From Ensifer adhaerens (GTDB lineage Bacteria > Pseudomonadota > Alphaproteobacteria > Rhizobiales > Rhizobiaceae): 64,000 nucleotides of DNA. Within the stretch, counting starts at the first letter, position 1. The number at the start of each line of letters is the position of its first letter. The notes under the pieces were generated by a model, which saw nothing but the letters and a program-made list of their open reading frames with translations, was not told the origin of the DNA and made no database searches. The translations under genes were made by a program, and so were the position numbers. Shown piece after piece: positions 9,580 to 19,847 of the stretch. The stretch covers positions 163,485 through 227,484 of the forward strand of contig NZ_PNFP01000015.1 of the NCBI RefSeq assembly GCF_002940685.1. The letters run 5' to 3'.

Positions 9580-12420
9580 ATGCTTGATAAGACCTACGAT
9601 TCCGCATCCGTCGACCCGCGTATCGCTAAGAAGTGGGACGAAGAAAACGCGTTTCGTGCAGGGGCGGGTGCCAAGCCCGGCGCCGACAGTTTCTGCATCG
9701 TGATCCCGCCGCCGAACGTGACCGGTTCGCTGCACATGGGACACGCGCTCAACAACACGCTGCAGGACGTGCTGGTGCGTTTCGAACGCATGCGCGGCAA
9801 GGACGTGTTGTGGCAGCCGGGCATGGACCATGCGGGCATCGCCACCCAGATGGTCGTCGAGCGCAAGCTGATGGAGAGCCAGCAGCACCGCAGGCAGATG
9901 GGCCGCGAAGCCTTCATCGAAAAGGTCTGGGAATGGAAGGCCGAATCCGGTGGCCTGATCTTCAACCAGTTGAAGCGGCTCGGCGCCTCCTGCGACTGGT
10001 CGCGCGAACGCTTCACCATGGACGAAGGGCTGTCCGAGGCCGTTCTGGAGGTCTTCGTTTCGCTCTACAAGGAAGGCCTGATCTACAAGGACAAGCGCTT
10101 GGTCAACTGGGATCCCAAGCTTCTGACCGCAATTTCGGATCTGGAGGTCGAGCAGCACGAGATCAATGGCAACCTCTGGCACTTGCGCTATCCGCTCGAG
10201 CCCGGCGTGACCTTCGATTATCCGGTTGCCTTCGATGAAGACGGCAAGGCGACCGAGTGGGAGAAGCGCGACTACCTCGTCGTCGCCACCACGCGTCCCG
10301 AAACCATGCTCGGAGACAGCGGCATCGCCGTCAATCCGGAGGATGAGCGCTACAAGCCGCTGATCGGCAAGCACGTCATCCTGCCGATCGTCGGCCGTCG
10401 CATCCCTGTTGTCGCAGACGACTATGCCGACCCGACCGCCGGCACCGGCGCGGTGAAGATCACGCCTGCGCACGATTTCAACGATTTCGACGTCGGCAAG
10501 CGCGCGGGCCTGCGTGCGATCAACATCATGACGATCGAGGGGCGCATCACCATCAAGGACAACGAGGATTTCCTCGAGGGTCTGGCCGAGCCGGCTTCCC
10601 TGCATGGTGCCTGGGACGAGCTTGAGGGCAAGGACCGCTTCGAAGCGCGCAGGATCATCGTTCGCATCTTCGAAGAGGCAGGTCTGCTCGACAAGATCGA
10701 GCCGCACAAGCACATGGTTCCCCATGGCGACCGCGGCGGCGTGCCGATCGAGCCGCGCCTGACGGAACAGTGGTACGTCGACGCCAAGACGCTCGCCAAG
10801 CCGGCGATCGCTGCGGTCAAGGAGGGGCGGACCAACTTCGTTCCGAAGAACTGGGAGAAGACCTACTACGAGTGGATGGAGAACATTCAGCCCTGGTGCG
10901 TTTCCCGCCAGCTCTGGTGGGGACATCAGATTCCGGCCTGGTACGGCCCGGACGGCCAGGTCTTCGTCGAGAAGACCGAGGAAGAGGCACTGCACGCGGC
11001 GATCCAGCATTATCTGGCGCATGAAGGCCCGATGAAGGCCTATGTCGAGGACCTGCTTGAAAACTTCAAGCCGGGCGAGATCCTGACGCGCGACGAAGAC
11101 GTTCTCGACACCTGGTTCTCCTCGGCGCTCTGGCCGTTCTCCACGCTTGGCTGGCCGAACGAGACGCCGGAACTGGAGAAATACTACCAGACCGACGTGC
11201 TGGTCACCGGCTTCGACATCATCTTCTTCTGGGTCGCCCGAATGATGATGATGGGCCTGCATTTCATGAAGGATGCGGACGGCACCCCGGTCGAACCCTT
11301 CCATACGGTCTACGTCCACGCGCTCGTTCGCGACAAGAACGGCCAGAAGATGTCGAAGTCGAAGGGCAACGTCATCGATCCGCTCGAGCTGATCGACGAG
11401 TATGGCGCCGACGCCTTGCGCTTCACGCTCGCGATCATGGCGGCTCAGGGACGCGACGTGAAGCTCGACCCGGCCCGCATTGCCGGCTACCGCAACTTCG
11501 GTACCAAGCTGTGGAACGCGACGCGTTTTGCCCAGATGAACGGTGTGACCAGCAGCGATGGCTTCATTCCGGAAGCTGCGTCGCTGACCATCAACCGCTG
11601 GATCCTTACGGAGTTGTCGCGCACCATCCTCGACGTCACCGAGGCGCTCGATGCCTATCGCTTCAACGACGCGGCTGGCAGCCTCTACCGCTTCGTCTGG
11701 AACCAGTTCTGCGACTGGTACCTCGAACTGCTGAAGCCCGTCTTCGGTGGCGAGGACGAAGCGGCGAAACGCGAATCGCAAGCGTGCGTCGCCTATGTTC
11801 TCGACGAGATCTACAAGCTGCTGCACCCGTTCATGCCGTTCATGACGGAAGAGCTCTGGGCGCAGACGGCAGGCGAAGGACAGGAGCGTCCGACGCTGCT
11901 GTGCCACGCGGAATGGCCGGCGCCGTCCTATGCCGACGACACTGCCGCCGACGAGATCAACTGGCTGATCGATCTCGTATCGGGCATTCGCTCGGTCCGT
12001 TCGGAGATGAACGTCCCGCCGGCAGCAACGGCACCGCTGATCGTCGTCGGCGCCAACAACCTGACGCGGGAGCGCCTGCAGCAGCATGCCCAGGCCATCG
12101 GCCGCCTGGCGCGCGTCGAACACATCGACCATGCCACTGTTGCGCCGCGCGGCAGCGCCCAGATCGTCATTGGCGAGGCGACGGCCTGCCTGCCGCTCGG
12201 CAACCTGATCGACCTCTCCGCCGAAAAGGCGCGGCTTGAGAAGGCCATCGCCAAGGTGGAGGCAGAGCGCGAGCGGATTCTCGGAAAGCTGGCCAATGAA
12301 AAGTTCGTGGCCAACGCAAAGCCGGAACTGGTCGAAGCGGAGCGTGAACGCCTCGTCGAGCTCGACCTTCAGAAGGACTCGCTCGGCGTCGCGCTCACGC
12401 GCGTCGCCGAGGCCGGTTGA
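9580..12420 (+). CDS. valS: Valyl-tRNA synthetase
   Basis: Class I aminoacyl-tRNA synthetase that charges tRNA-Val and edits misactivated Thr. The 946-residue length fits the family. The HIGH-type signature is [12 protein letters not shown] (HMGH at 52-55) and the second signature is KMSKS at about 590-594. The CP1 editing insertion ([11 protein letters not shown]) and a C-terminal coiled-coil arm (about 885-945, [19 protein letters not shown]) are both present. ATG 9580 gives [12 protein letters not shown]. The opposite strand holds an open frame of similar length, which is a codon-composition shadow. Confidence 0.98.
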   Translation: MLDKTYDSASVDPRIAKKWDEENAFRAGAGAKPGADSFCIVIPPPNVTGSLHMGHALNNTLQDVLVRFERMRGKDVLWQPGMDHAGIATQMVVERKLMESQQHRRQMGREAFIEKVWEWKAESGGLIFNQLKRLGASCDWSRERFTMDEGLSEAVLEVFVSLYKEGLIYKDKRLVNWDPKLLTAISDLEVEQHEINGNLWHLRYPLEPGVTFDYPVAFDEDGKATEWEKRDYLVVATTRPETMLGDSGIAVNPEDERYKPLIGKHVILPIVGRRIPVVADDYADPTAGTGAVKITPAHDFNDFDVGKRAGLRAINIMTIEGRITIKDNEDFLEGLAEPASLHGAWDELEGKDRFEARRIIVRIFEEAGLLDKIEPHKHMVPHGDRGGVPIEPRLTEQWYVDAKTLAKPAIAAVKEGRTNFVPKNWEKTYYEWMENIQPWCVSRQLWWGHQIPAWYGPDGQVFVEKTEEEALHAAIQHYLAHEGPMKAYVEDLLENFKPGEILTRDEDVLDTWFSSALWPFSTLGWPNETPELEKYYQTDVLVTGFDIIFFWVARMMMMGLHFMKDADGTPVEPFHTVYVHALVRDKNGQKMSKSKGNVIDPLELIDEYGADALRFTLAIMAAQGRDVKLDPARIAGYRNFGTKLWNATRFAQMNGVTSSDGFIPEAASLTINRWILTELSRTILDVTEALDAYRFNDAAGSLYRFVWNQFCDWYLELLKPVFGGEDEAAKRESQACVAYVLDEIYKLLHPFMPFMTEELWAQTAGEGQERPTLLCHAEWPAPSYADDTAADEINWLIDLVSGIRSVRSEMNVPPAATAPLIVVGANNLTRERLQQHAQAIGRLARVEHIDHATVAPRGSAQIVIGEATACLPLGNLIDLSAEKARLEKAIAKVEAERERILGKLANEKFVANAKPELVEAERERLVELDLQKDSLGVALTRVAEAG

Positions 12421-12480
12421 CACGGGCAATTCAGCCGGGGTGAACAAGCGCCAAGAGAGCGCCCAGCCCCCAAAAGATCG

Positions 12481-12515
12481 AAATCCGCGGCAGAAATGTC
12501 GCGGATTTCCTTATT
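12481..12515 (+). terminator. Intrinsic terminator of valS
   Basis: AAATCCGCG (12481-12489) pairs with CGCGGATTT (12500-12508) around a 10-nt loop and is followed by CCTTATTTT. It starts 60 bp after the valS stop. Confidence 0.8.
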
Positions 12516-12915
12516 TTAGAAATGCAAAATAGTCTTACTCTTCCGAGGCTTGGGATTGATTCGCCCAGCTGAATCCGATGCGGCGGCAAGAAACCGCCCG
12601 TGGCTTTTCAGCGGAACTTCAACGGAGTTTTTCGCTGTTCTACCGCAAAAAGCGATAATGTTGTCCAAGTGACACAGCTTTCAGATGATTTGGAAATCCA
12701 TTCTAATTTAGTGGATTTCGTGCGCACTTTTAGCAAAATGGTTTCGATTTGGCGCGATTGTGTCTAAATCATGAGAATCTTACGTAAATTTTGCGACCGA
12801 TCGTGTCGGGCACCTGCAACATCTCGCATTTGCGATTTCACAGGATCGTGAGAATACTTCCGCCACACGACATGAGGTGGAATGTCGCAGGTTGCAGTGC
12901 AGGGGGAGGAGCTGG
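12516..12915. other. AT-rich intergenic region upstream of the FadL-like porin
   Basis: About 400 bp without a convincing gene. The stretch 12620-12850 is distinctly AT-richer than its surroundings and probably holds the porin promoter and operators. I could not assign a -35/-10 pair with confidence. A strong ribosome-binding site (AGGGGGAGGA, 12901-12910) closes the region. Confidence 0.5.
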
Positions 12916-14139
12916 ATGGCTCACATGAATTTTAAGCGGGGCGTTCTGTCGGTTGCGGCTGGATTGCTGTTCGCGTCGGCGGCTCATGCGGGCGGTCTTG
13001 AGCGCGGTGGTTACAACATCGATCTGCTGTTTGATCCGTCGGACTATGCCGCAGAAGCATCGGCGACCTATGTCAATCCGCAGCGCGAACTCAACAACGT
13101 TGAAGATATCAATCCGGCCAACGGCGCGCCTGGCGGTCCGTCTGACGGCGTTCGCGATACCGAGAGCTACTGGGTGCCGCGCGTTGGCATCAAGGCCGCC
13201 ATTGGCGATAGCTTCGACTGTATGGCTGACTATTCGCAGCCCTGGGGCGCGCACTCCAAGCCCGGCGTCAACTGGGCCGGTGCCAATGACAACACCGAAA
13301 CCAAGGTTGAGAGCGACAACTACGCTGCGACCTGCTCCTATAAGTGGGCGGTCGGTCCGGGCCAGTTCCGCGTCATCGGCGGCGTCTTCTACCAGGAAGT
13401 CAGCGGCTTCAAGGAGCGCCTTGTTCGGCCGCCGGTTCCTGCATTTGGAACGAGCGGCATAGGCCGTCTCGATCTCGAAGGGGACGGATGGGGCTGGCGT
13501 GCGGGCGTGGCCTACGAAATTCCGGAATATGCCGTTCGTGCGAGCCTCGTTTACAATAGCGCGGTCGATCTCGACAACCTCTCGGGTTCGATCGATCTGC
13601 GAGACGCGCTTCCCGTCGTCGGGACGAAGTATGGGGTCTCGGGCTTTGCTTCAATGCCCGATTCGCTGGAGTTGAAGGTGCAGTCCGGTATCGCGCCGGA
13701 TTGGGTGGCCTTCGGTTCGGTCAAGTGGACCGACTGGAGCCAGCTTCAGGTCCTGAAGTTCTGCCCTGGCCCGGGCGCGAATCCGATTACTCAGCCGTGC
13801 ACGAGCCTCAACCTGCTTTACCGTGACGGCTGGACGATTTCGGGCGGTATCGGTCACAAGTTTACCGACAAGCTCAGCGGCGCGGCCAGCATCACCTGGG
13901 ACCGAGGCACCAGCCACGGCTTCGGCACGCAGACCGACACCTGGAGTTTCGGCAGCGGCCTTTCTTATGCGGCGACCGAAAACCTCGAGTTTCGCCTTGC
14001 CGGTGCAGTCGGCATCCTGACGGGCGGCAGCTCGGGTCCGCAAACCTTCAACGGTGAACCGGTCGGCAACGACGTGAAATATGATTTCGACGACGATTTC
14101 TTCGCGGCCGTCTCGACCTCGATCAAGATCAAGTTCTGA
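12916..14139 (+). CDS. OmpP1/FadL-family outer-membrane transporter
   Basis: A 407-residue outer-membrane beta-barrel of the OmpP1/FadL/TodX family, which takes up hydrophobic compounds such as long-chain fatty acids. A signal peptide (about 1-25, ending SAAHAGG) precedes the mature protein, which begins GGLERGGYNIDLLFDP and ends in a typical barrel strand with a C-terminal Phe (VSTSIKIKF). Repeated amphipathic strands and aromatic girdle residues (FGSVKWTDWSQL, GGIGHKFTDKLSG) support a barrel. It is monocistronic, with a very strong Shine-Dalgarno sequence 5 bp before ATG 12916, suggesting high expression. The substrate is unknown. Confidence 0.88.
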   Translation: MAHMNFKRGVLSVAAGLLFASAAHAGGLERGGYNIDLLFDPSDYAAEASATYVNPQRELNNVEDINPANGAPGGPSDGVRDTESYWVPRVGIKAAIGDSFDCMADYSQPWGAHSKPGVNWAGANDNTETKVESDNYAATCSYKWAVGPGQFRVIGGVFYQEVSGFKERLVRPPVPAFGTSGIGRLDLEGDGWGWRAGVAYEIPEYAVRASLVYNSAVDLDNLSGSIDLRDALPVVGTKYGVSGFASMPDSLELKVQSGIAPDWVAFGSVKWTDWSQLQVLKFCPGPGANPITQPCTSLNLLYRDGWTISGGIGHKFTDKLSGAASITWDRGTSHGFGTQTDTWSFGSGLSYAATENLEFRLAGAVGILTGGSSGPQTFNGEPVGNDVKYDFDDDFFAAVSTSIKIKF

Positions 14140-14162
14140 TCTTTCACTTATCTAGCAGTTAA

Positions 14163-14190
14163 GGGCCCGGTTTTTACCGGGCCTTTCTTT
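14163..14190 (+). terminator. Intrinsic terminator of the FadL-like gene
   Basis: GGCCCGG (14164-14170), loop TTTTTA, CCGGGCC (14177-14183), followed by TTTCTTTTG. Confidence 0.85.
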
Positions 14191-14608
14191 TGTGTGGAAC
14201 CCCTTAACCAAGCGTCCGCACTGTCTCGCAATGTGACGATTCAGCAACACTTTTAATGCTAGAGTTTGCTAGGATCAGACTCGTCCCGGCTATGTCCATT
14301 TCCCGCCACAAACAGGGAGCAGCGATATAGGGACAAGCCTGCAATGTGAGTGCGATACCTGCAGCGTTTGGGGTGAAATGAAACTTGGACCGACGACCGT
14401 CATAAGAGATGTGGCCTCCGGCACGCCCGTGCAAGTGGTCCATTAAAATGACTGCTTCGGGGACTATGTCGAAGTTTCATTGTGGAAAGGTTGCGCCGAC
14501 TTTGTCGGCGGAGTTGGTGCAGTTCCCGGCGGCGGGTCGTCCGGGCTTGTGTGTTTGCAGCGGTGATGGGTTCGGCGTGGCCGGCTGGAACGGAAGAATT
14601 AGACTGTG
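14191..14608 (+). promoter_or_regulatory. Long exoR upstream and leader region
   Basis: About 418 bp between the FadL-like terminator and exoR. In S. meliloti exoR is autoregulated through ChvI, so operator sites are expected here, but I cannot place one with confidence. A stable hairpin CGCCGAC-TTT-GTCGGCG lies at 14494-14510, and an open frame (14448-14609) ends by overlapping the exoR start codon. Confidence 0.5.
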
Positions 14609-14609
14609 A
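14448..14609 (+). promoter_or_regulatory. Possible leader ORF overlapping the exoR start
   Basis: A 53-codon frame begins at ATG 14448 (MTASGTMSKF) and stops at TGA 14607-14609, so that the stop and the exoR ATG share one base (TGATG). exoR itself has only GGAAG at 14591-14595, 13 bp from its ATG, so translational coupling is plausible. The predicted peptide has no recognisable domain and its reality is unproven; the frame could be chance in GC-rich DNA. Confidence 0.3.
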
Positions 14610-15415
14610 TGCTTGCGGGTGAACTAAAGTCACTAAAGGTTGCGATACTCGGCGTGTCGCTGGCGGTCTGCGGGACCTTCGCCATGCCGGCCTACGCTTT
14701 TGATCCCGGCGCGGGTGTCACCAAGGAATCAGGTCCTTTTGCGCTCTTCAAGTTCGGATTTTCCGCCTACAAGAACGGCCGCAAGGACGAGGCCGTAGAG
14801 GCCTACAAATACGCGGCCGAGAAGGGCCACACCGGCTCCCGCTGGGCTCTCGCCAACATGTACGCCTATGGCGATGGCGTCGCCGAGAATGACCTCGAAG
14901 CCTTCAAGATCTACAGCGAGATCGCCCAGCAGGGCGTCGAGCCGGGCTCGGAAGACACCGGCTATTTCGTCAACGCGTTGATCTCCCTTGCCGGCTACTA
15001 CCGCCGCGGCATCCCCGACAGCCCGATCAAGTCCGATATGGCCCAGGCGCGGCAGCTCTATTTCCAGGCGGCATCGACCTTCGGCGTCTCCGAAGCGCAG
15101 TTCCAGCTCGCGCGCATGCTTTTGTCGGGCGAGGGCGGCAGCGTCAACGTTCAGCAGGCCAAGAAGTGGCTCAACCGTGCGCGCAAGAGCGGTCACGCAG
15201 GTGCCATGGGGGTCTTTGGCAACGTGATTTTCCAAGAAGGCCAGACCGTTCGTGGTCTCGCGTTCATGACCGCGGCACTCGACCAGTGTTCGCCGAAGGA
15301 TCGACCCTGGATGCAGTCGATGCAGGAGCAGGCCTTCTCGCTGGCGAGCGAGGATGATCGGCGCATGGCGATTTCGCTGTCGCAGAACCTGCACATGCAG
15401 GGCGACGACGACTGA
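14609..15415 (+). CDS. exoR: Periplasmic exopolysaccharide/motility regulator ExoR
   Basis: ExoR is a periplasmic Sel1-repeat protein that binds the ExoS sensor kinase and holds the ExoS/ChvI system inactive; its proteolysis switches cells from motile to succinoglycan-producing. The 268-residue length equals that of S. meliloti ExoR. A signal peptide covers about 1-30 (ending MPAYA-FDPG). Sel1-like helical repeats follow (AVEAYKYAAEKGHTGSRWAL, QARQLYFQAASTFGVSEAQF, AKKWLNRARKSGHAGAMGVF). I recognise the sequence as rhizobial ExoR rather than inferring it only from domains. ATG 14609 matches the known protein; an in-frame GTG lies one codon upstream. xthA converges from downstream. Confidence 0.97.
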   Translation: MLAGELKSLKVAILGVSLAVCGTFAMPAYAFDPGAGVTKESGPFALFKFGFSAYKNGRKDEAVEAYKYAAEKGHTGSRWALANMYAYGDGVAENDLEAFKIYSEIAQQGVEPGSEDTGYFVNALISLAGYYRRGIPDSPIKSDMAQARQLYFQAASTFGVSEAQFQLARMLLSGEGGSVNVQQAKKWLNRARKSGHAGAMGVFGNVIFQEGQTVRGLAFMTAALDQCSPKDRPWMQSMQEQAFSLASEDDRRMAISLSQNLHMQGDDD

Positions 15416-15545
15416 GCGACTGGCGCTCCTGTTTTCAGGTGGGAACACTGGAGGCGGAAAGCTGCTCCAGAGAGATGGTCCCTAGACCGGCAGCCGGCTC
15501 AGGGACGAAATCCCGGGCAAAAGAACGGCAAGCGACTGCCGAACT

Positions 15546-16340
15546 TCAAGCGGCGGGCGAAAACGCAAACTTCCCGATAACGGGCACGTGGTCCGAAGGC
15601 TTCTCCCAGGCGCGCACGTGTTTGTCGATGGAAGTCGACACAAGGCGATCGGCGGCCTCCGGGGACAGCATCAGATGGTCGATGCGGATCCCGAAATTCT
15701 TCGGCCAGCAGCCGGCCTGATAATCCCAGAACGTATAGAGCGGCACAGCGTCCGATGTCGCGCGCACCGCGTCGGTGAAGCCGAGGTTGCGCAACCGGCG
15801 AAATGCGGCGCGTGTCTCGGGCAGGAAGAGGGCGTCGTTCTGCCAGACCTTGATGTCCCAGCAGTCGTGCTCCTCCGGGATGACGTTGTAGTCGCCGGCA
15901 AGGATGAACGGCTCCTCGAGCAACAGGCGCTGCTTCGCATAGGCCTCAAGCCGGCGCATCCAGGCGAGCTTGTAGGGGTATTTCTCGCTATCAACAGGGT
16001 TTCCGTTCGGTAGGTAGAGCGAGCAGACGCGGATCACGCCGCCCTCGACCGAGAAGACACCTTCGATGAAGCGTGACTGCTCGTCCGCCTCGTCGCCGGG
16101 CAGGCCGCGATTGACCTCGTCCGGCCTGAGCTTGGAGAGCAGCGCGACGCCATTGAAGCCTTTCTGGCCGTGCGTTTCGACGTGATAGCCAAGCGCCTCG
16201 ATCTCGAAGCGCGGAAAGCCTTCGTCCACCGACTTGATCTCCTGCAGGCAGACGATATCGGGTCCGCCTTCCTTCAGCCAGGCCAGCAGGCTGTCGATTC
16301 GCGCCTTGACGCCATTGATGTTCCAGGTGGCAATCTTCAT
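15546..16340 (-). CDS. xthA: Exodeoxyribonuclease III (AP endonuclease)
   Basis: A 264-residue Mg-dependent nuclease of the ExoIII/APE1 family in base-excision repair: it cleaves at abasic sites and trims blocked 3' ends. Signature blocks are MKIATWNINGVKAR at the N-terminus, IVCLQEIKS (metal-binding Glu), LYLPNG, LAGDYNVIPEEHD (catalytic Asp and Asn) and the C-terminal RIDHLMLS and KPSDHVPV (catalytic Asp-His). It is convergent with exoR and divergent from the cardiolipin synthase. It is a different protein from the EEP-fold gene at 49.1 kb. Confidence 0.95.
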   Translation of the reverse strand: MKIATWNINGVKARIDSLLAWLKEGGPDIVCLQEIKSVDEGFPRFEIEALGYHVETHGQKGFNGVALLSKLRPDEVNRGLPGDEADEQSRFIEGVFSVEGGVIRVCSLYLPNGNPVDSEKYPYKLAWMRRLEAYAKQRLLLEEPFILAGDYNVIPEEHDCWDIKVWQNDALFLPETRAAFRRLRNLGFTDAVRATSDAVPLYTFWDYQAGCWPKNFGIRIDHLMLSPEAADRLVSTSIDKHVRAWEKPSDHVPVIGKFAFSPAA

Positions 16341-16547
16341 GGCTCGAAACGCCCTTCCGTGTCGGTTATGTCCTTGGCGGGCTCAGTTCTAGCCGCTCCG
16401 GATTCTTTTGACAAATCCGTTACCTGCGGGATTTTCAACTGGGCGAATGGCGCCCGCGGGCGGCCCGCCTCGGGAGGTCACGGCCGATACGGTATACGCC
16501 ACCGGCATCGAATTGATTCCGCCCGATGGCCGGCTATAGTCCCGCCC

Positions 16548-18011
16548 ATGATCGATCTCGTGCAGAATTACTGGCCGCATATCCTGGCGCTCTTGTCCTT
16601 CGCGCTTGGCATCCCCGCGGCCATTCATGCCGCGATGACGAAGGACGACGTTCGTGCCGCGGCTGGCTGGGTCGGTATCGTCCTGCTCTCGCCGATCGTC
16701 GGCGCGCTGATCTATGCCGTTGCCGGCATCAACCGTATCCGGCGTTCTTCGATTGGCTCGCAACGCGCCCTGTTGCGCGGGCAGGGGCCGGATCAGTTCG
16801 GCCGCTTCGATGTTTCGGAGACTGACATATCCGGGGAGTTCGGCGAGCGATTTGCAGCGATGAAGATCCTCGGCGACCGCGTTTCGCGCCATAGCATATG
16901 CACGGGAAACCGTATTTCGGTGCTCGCTGGCGGCGATGCCGCCTATGCCGCGATGCTGGACGCGATCGCAGGCGCACGGCGTTCGATCCTTCTGGAAAGC
17001 TACATCTTCGATCGCGACGTCATCGGACTGCGCTTTGCCGATGCCCTGATCGCCGCGGTGGCGCGCGGCGTCGAGGTGCGCGTGCTGATCGACGCGGTTG
17101 GCGCGCGCTACTCGGTGCCAAGCATTGTCGGTCACCTGGAGGCGGCGGGCGTTCCGACGGCGGTCTTCAACGGCAACATCATCATGGGGTTGCGGCTGCC
17201 CTATGCCAATCTGCGCACGCACAGAAAGATCCTCGTCGTCGATGGTCAGGTCGCCTTTGCCGGTGGAATGAACATCCGGGCCGGCTTTACCAGCGAGATT
17301 GCCGGTCAGGAGCCGGCGCAGGACACACATTTCCGCATGGTCGGGCCGGTGGTCGCCGATATCTTCCAGGTCTCCGCCGAAGATTGGCAGTTCTCCAGCG
17401 GCGAGGTTCTGGCGGGCGGCGCATGGACGATCGAGGAGGCGCCGCTGCCGGTGGCTGAGCCGTCGGTGCTGATGCGCGCCGTGCCATCAGGACCCGACGC
17501 CACCAACGAGACCAATCACAAGATGCTCATGGGCGCGTTCTCGGTCGCGCAGAAGAATATCCGCGTGATGTCGCCTTATTTCCTGCCGGACCGCGAACTG
17601 ATCAGCGCGCTCGTTACCGCGGCACGCCGAGGCGTGGAGGTGGACATCATCGTCCCTGCGGTCAACAATCTGCTGCTGGTTGACCGGGCGATGACGGCGC
17701 AGTTCGACCAGGTGCTGAAGGGGCATTGCCGCGTCTGGCGGGCCAAGGGCGCCTTCAACCATTCCAAGCTTTTGACGGTGGACGAGCGTTGGGCCTATGT
17801 CGGGTCCACCAATCTCGACCCGCGTTCATTGCGCCTCAACTTCGAGTTCGACCTTGAGGTTCTCGACCATGGCTTCGCCGAGGCGATCAACGGCACGATC
17901 TCCGACATTCTCGCCTCCGCCGAACCGGTCACCCTTGAGAGGTTGCGCAAGAAGTCCTTCGCCGATCGACTGGCGAACCGCATTCTCTGGCTCGGATCGC
18001 CCTATCTCTGA
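16548..18011 (+). CDS. cls: Cardiolipin synthase (phospholipase D family)
   Basis: Inner-membrane enzyme that joins two phosphatidylglycerols to cardiolipin and glycerol. The 487-residue protein has two N-terminal membrane helices (about 8-28 and 40-63) and two PLD/HKD motifs: HRKILVVDGQVAFAGG and HSKLLTVDERWAYVGSTN. ATG 16548 (MIDLVQNYW) is chosen because it begins directly before the first helix; the frame is open far upstream without protein-like sequence. A hairpin lies just after the stop, between it and the convergent erpA. Confidence 0.93.
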   Translation: MIDLVQNYWPHILALLSFALGIPAAIHAAMTKDDVRAAAGWVGIVLLSPIVGALIYAVAGINRIRRSSIGSQRALLRGQGPDQFGRFDVSETDISGEFGERFAAMKILGDRVSRHSICTGNRISVLAGGDAAYAAMLDAIAGARRSILLESYIFDRDVIGLRFADALIAAVARGVEVRVLIDAVGARYSVPSIVGHLEAAGVPTAVFNGNIIMGLRLPYANLRTHRKILVVDGQVAFAGGMNIRAGFTSEIAGQEPAQDTHFRMVGPVVADIFQVSAEDWQFSSGEVLAGGAWTIEEAPLPVAEPSVLMRAVPSGPDATNETNHKMLMGAFSVAQKNIRVMSPYFLPDRELISALVTAARRGVEVDIIVPAVNNLLLVDRAMTAQFDQVLKGHCRVWRAKGAFNHSKLLTVDERWAYVGSTNLDPRSLRLNFEFDLEVLDHGFAEAINGTISDILASAEPVTLERLRKKSFADRLANRILWLGSPYL

Positions 18012-18019
18012 TGTGAACA

Positions 18020-18044
18020 GCTCCGTTCGTCGCTGGAACGGAGC
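18020..18044. terminator. Hairpin between convergent cls and erpA
   Basis: GCTCCGTTC (18020-18028), 7-nt loop, GAACGGAGC (18036-18044). It sits between two convergent stops, but neither strand has a real T tract after it, so termination activity is uncertain. Confidence 0.4.
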
Positions 18045-18072
18045 CGGCCAAGAAAACTCCAGGAAACTGGCG

Positions 18073-18405
18073 TCAGATGGAAAAACTCGTTCCGCACCCG
18101 CAGCTTGCGACCGCGTTCGGATTCTTGATCTGAAACGACTGGCCGAGCAGATTGTCGACGAAGTCGATTTCCGAGCCGCCCATATAGACGAGCGACAGGC
18201 TGTCGATCAGGACCTTGGCTTCGTCCTTTTCCAGCACCAGGTCATCGTCATTGCTGCTGTCGACGAGGTCGAATTTGTAGGAGAAGCCCGAGCAGCCGCC
18301 GCCTTCGACGGACACTCGCATGGCGTTGTTGTGGCTGTCGGAGCGCAGGATCGTGGCGATCCGCCTTGCAGCAGCGTCCGAAAGGGTCACGGTTTCATGC
18401 GTCAT
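18073..18405 (-). CDS. erpA: Iron-sulfur cluster insertion protein (A-type carrier, HesB family)
   Basis: A 110-residue A-type Fe-S carrier that receives clusters from the SUF scaffold and passes them to apo-enzymes. All three conserved cysteines are present: GGGCSGFSY (about residue 38) and the C-terminal CGCGTSFSI pair (about 103 and 105). Among ErpA, IscA and SufA the sequence fits ErpA best, but the subtype rests on similarity rather than experiment. It is single, minus strand and divergent from dgt. Confidence 0.88.
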   Translation of the reverse strand: MTHETVTLSDAAARRIATILRSDSHNNAMRVSVEGGGCSGFSYKFDLVDSSNDDDLVLEKDEAKVLIDSLSLVYMGGSEIDFVDNLLGQSFQIKNPNAVASCGCGTSFSI

Positions 18406-18616
18406 TTCTGCCTCCTGCCGGGGTCAAGAACCGGAGAGAATTGCCTTGTGTTCAAGCATTCGACCTGGCCGTTTCCGGGGGCTTTTCAAGACCGGCGGCC
18501 AAGCCGTTGCTTCCGCTTGCGGAATCGGTCGATCTTGCGTCACGCGCTTCCGTAGCTTTCACTATAGGTATGAAGGCTTGAATGCCCCGTCAATGGGACG
18601 ATGAATTAGGTGGAAT

Positions 18617-19834
18617 ATGACATTCGACAAAAATGCGCTCGGCTTCGGTTATGGTGAACATGCGCCCTTTGCGTCGAATCCCTGGATGACGCGCGGCAGG
18701 CTCTTTCCTGAAGCGACGAGCGCCACACGCTCCGATTTCCAGCGTGACCGCGACCGCATCGTGCACACGACTGCATTTCGCCGGCTGAAGCACAAGACGC
18801 AGGTCTTCATCGCCGCAGACGGCGATCACTATCGCACACGCCTGACGCACACGATCGAGGTGGCGCAGATCGCCCGCGCTCTGGCGCGCGCGCTCAAGCT
18901 CGACGAAGATCTCGCCGAAGGCGTCGCGCTCGTTCATGATTTCGGCCACACGCCCTTTGGCCACACTGGCGAGGATGCGCTTCACGAGATGCTGAAGCCC
19001 TATGGCGGCTTCGATCACAACGCCCAGTCCCTTCGCATTGTCACCAAGCTCGAGCGGCGCTACGCCGAGTTCGACGGGCTGAACCTGACCTGGGAGAGCC
19101 TGGAAGGTCTGGTCAAGCACAATGGTCCGTTGTTGACCGCGGACGGTGAGGGCACGCGAGGGCCCGTGCCGCAGCCGATCCTCGATTATTGCGCGCTGCA
19201 CGATCTGGAGCTTGCGAGTTTTGCAAGCCTTGAGGCGCAGGTCGCCGCCATCGCCGACGATATCGCCTACAACACCCATGATATCGATGACGGTCTGAGG
19301 GCTGGCTATCTCACCTTCGAAATGCTCGAAGACGTGCCGTTTCTCGCGCGCCTGATGCGCGAGGTTCATGATCGCTATCCCGGTCTTGAAAGCAGCCGCT
19401 TTACGCATGAGATCATGCGTCGCCAGATAACGGCGATGGTGGAGGATGTGATCGGCGTCGCCCAGCAACGGATCGCCGAGATACGCCCGCAAAGCGCTGC
19501 CGACGTGCGCCAGGCCGGTAGGGTGATGGCGACCTTCTCCGAGGAGATGGGCGAGACGGACAAGCAGATCAAGCGCCTGCTGATGACCCGGATCTACCGC
19601 CATCCTGAAGTCATGCGCGTGCGCGAGAATGCCGCCTCGATCGTCTGCGATCTCTACCGTGCCTTCATGAACGATCCGCAGTTGATGCGCGAGCACTATT
19701 GGATCGACCAGATTGCTGGAATGGCCGAGCCGGCGCGGGCGCGGCACGTGGGCGACTACCTCGCCGGGATGACCGACACATTCGCGATCAGCGTGCACAA
19801 GCGCTTGTTTGACCATACGCCGGATTTGCGCTAG
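18617..19834 (+). CDS. dgt: Deoxyguanosinetriphosphate triphosphohydrolase-like protein
   Basis: A 405-residue HD-domain phosphohydrolase of the Dgt type, which hydrolyses dNTPs to deoxynucleosides and tripolyphosphate. Metal-binding motifs are visible: [13 protein letters not shown] (His78), [14 protein letters not shown] (HD at 107-108) and a later [13 protein letters not shown]. The N-terminal [21 protein letters not shown] block is characteristic. A strong terminator follows the stop, separating it from argS. Confidence 0.94.
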   Translation: MTFDKNALGFGYGEHAPFASNPWMTRGRLFPEATSATRSDFQRDRDRIVHTTAFRRLKHKTQVFIAADGDHYRTRLTHTIEVAQIARALARALKLDEDLAEGVALVHDFGHTPFGHTGEDALHEMLKPYGGFDHNAQSLRIVTKLERRYAEFDGLNLTWESLEGLVKHNGPLLTADGEGTRGPVPQPILDYCALHDLELASFASLEAQVAAIADDIAYNTHDIDDGLRAGYLTFEMLEDVPFLARLMREVHDRYPGLESSRFTHEIMRRQITAMVEDVIGVAQQRIAEIRPQSAADVRQAGRVMATFSEEMGETDKQIKRLLMTRIYRHPEVMRVRENAASIVCDLYRAFMNDPQLMREHYWIDQIAGMAEPARARHVGDYLAGMTDTFAISVHKRLFDHTPDLR

Positions 19835-19847
19835 GGACGCCCCGCCC

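Noticed and set aside
9556..12447. A 963-codon open frame on the minus strand opposite valS
   Set aside because: It mirrors the valS codons, is Arg/Leu/Asp/Gly-rich without any domain, and valS has all synthetase signatures. Long antisense frames are common in GC-rich genes.
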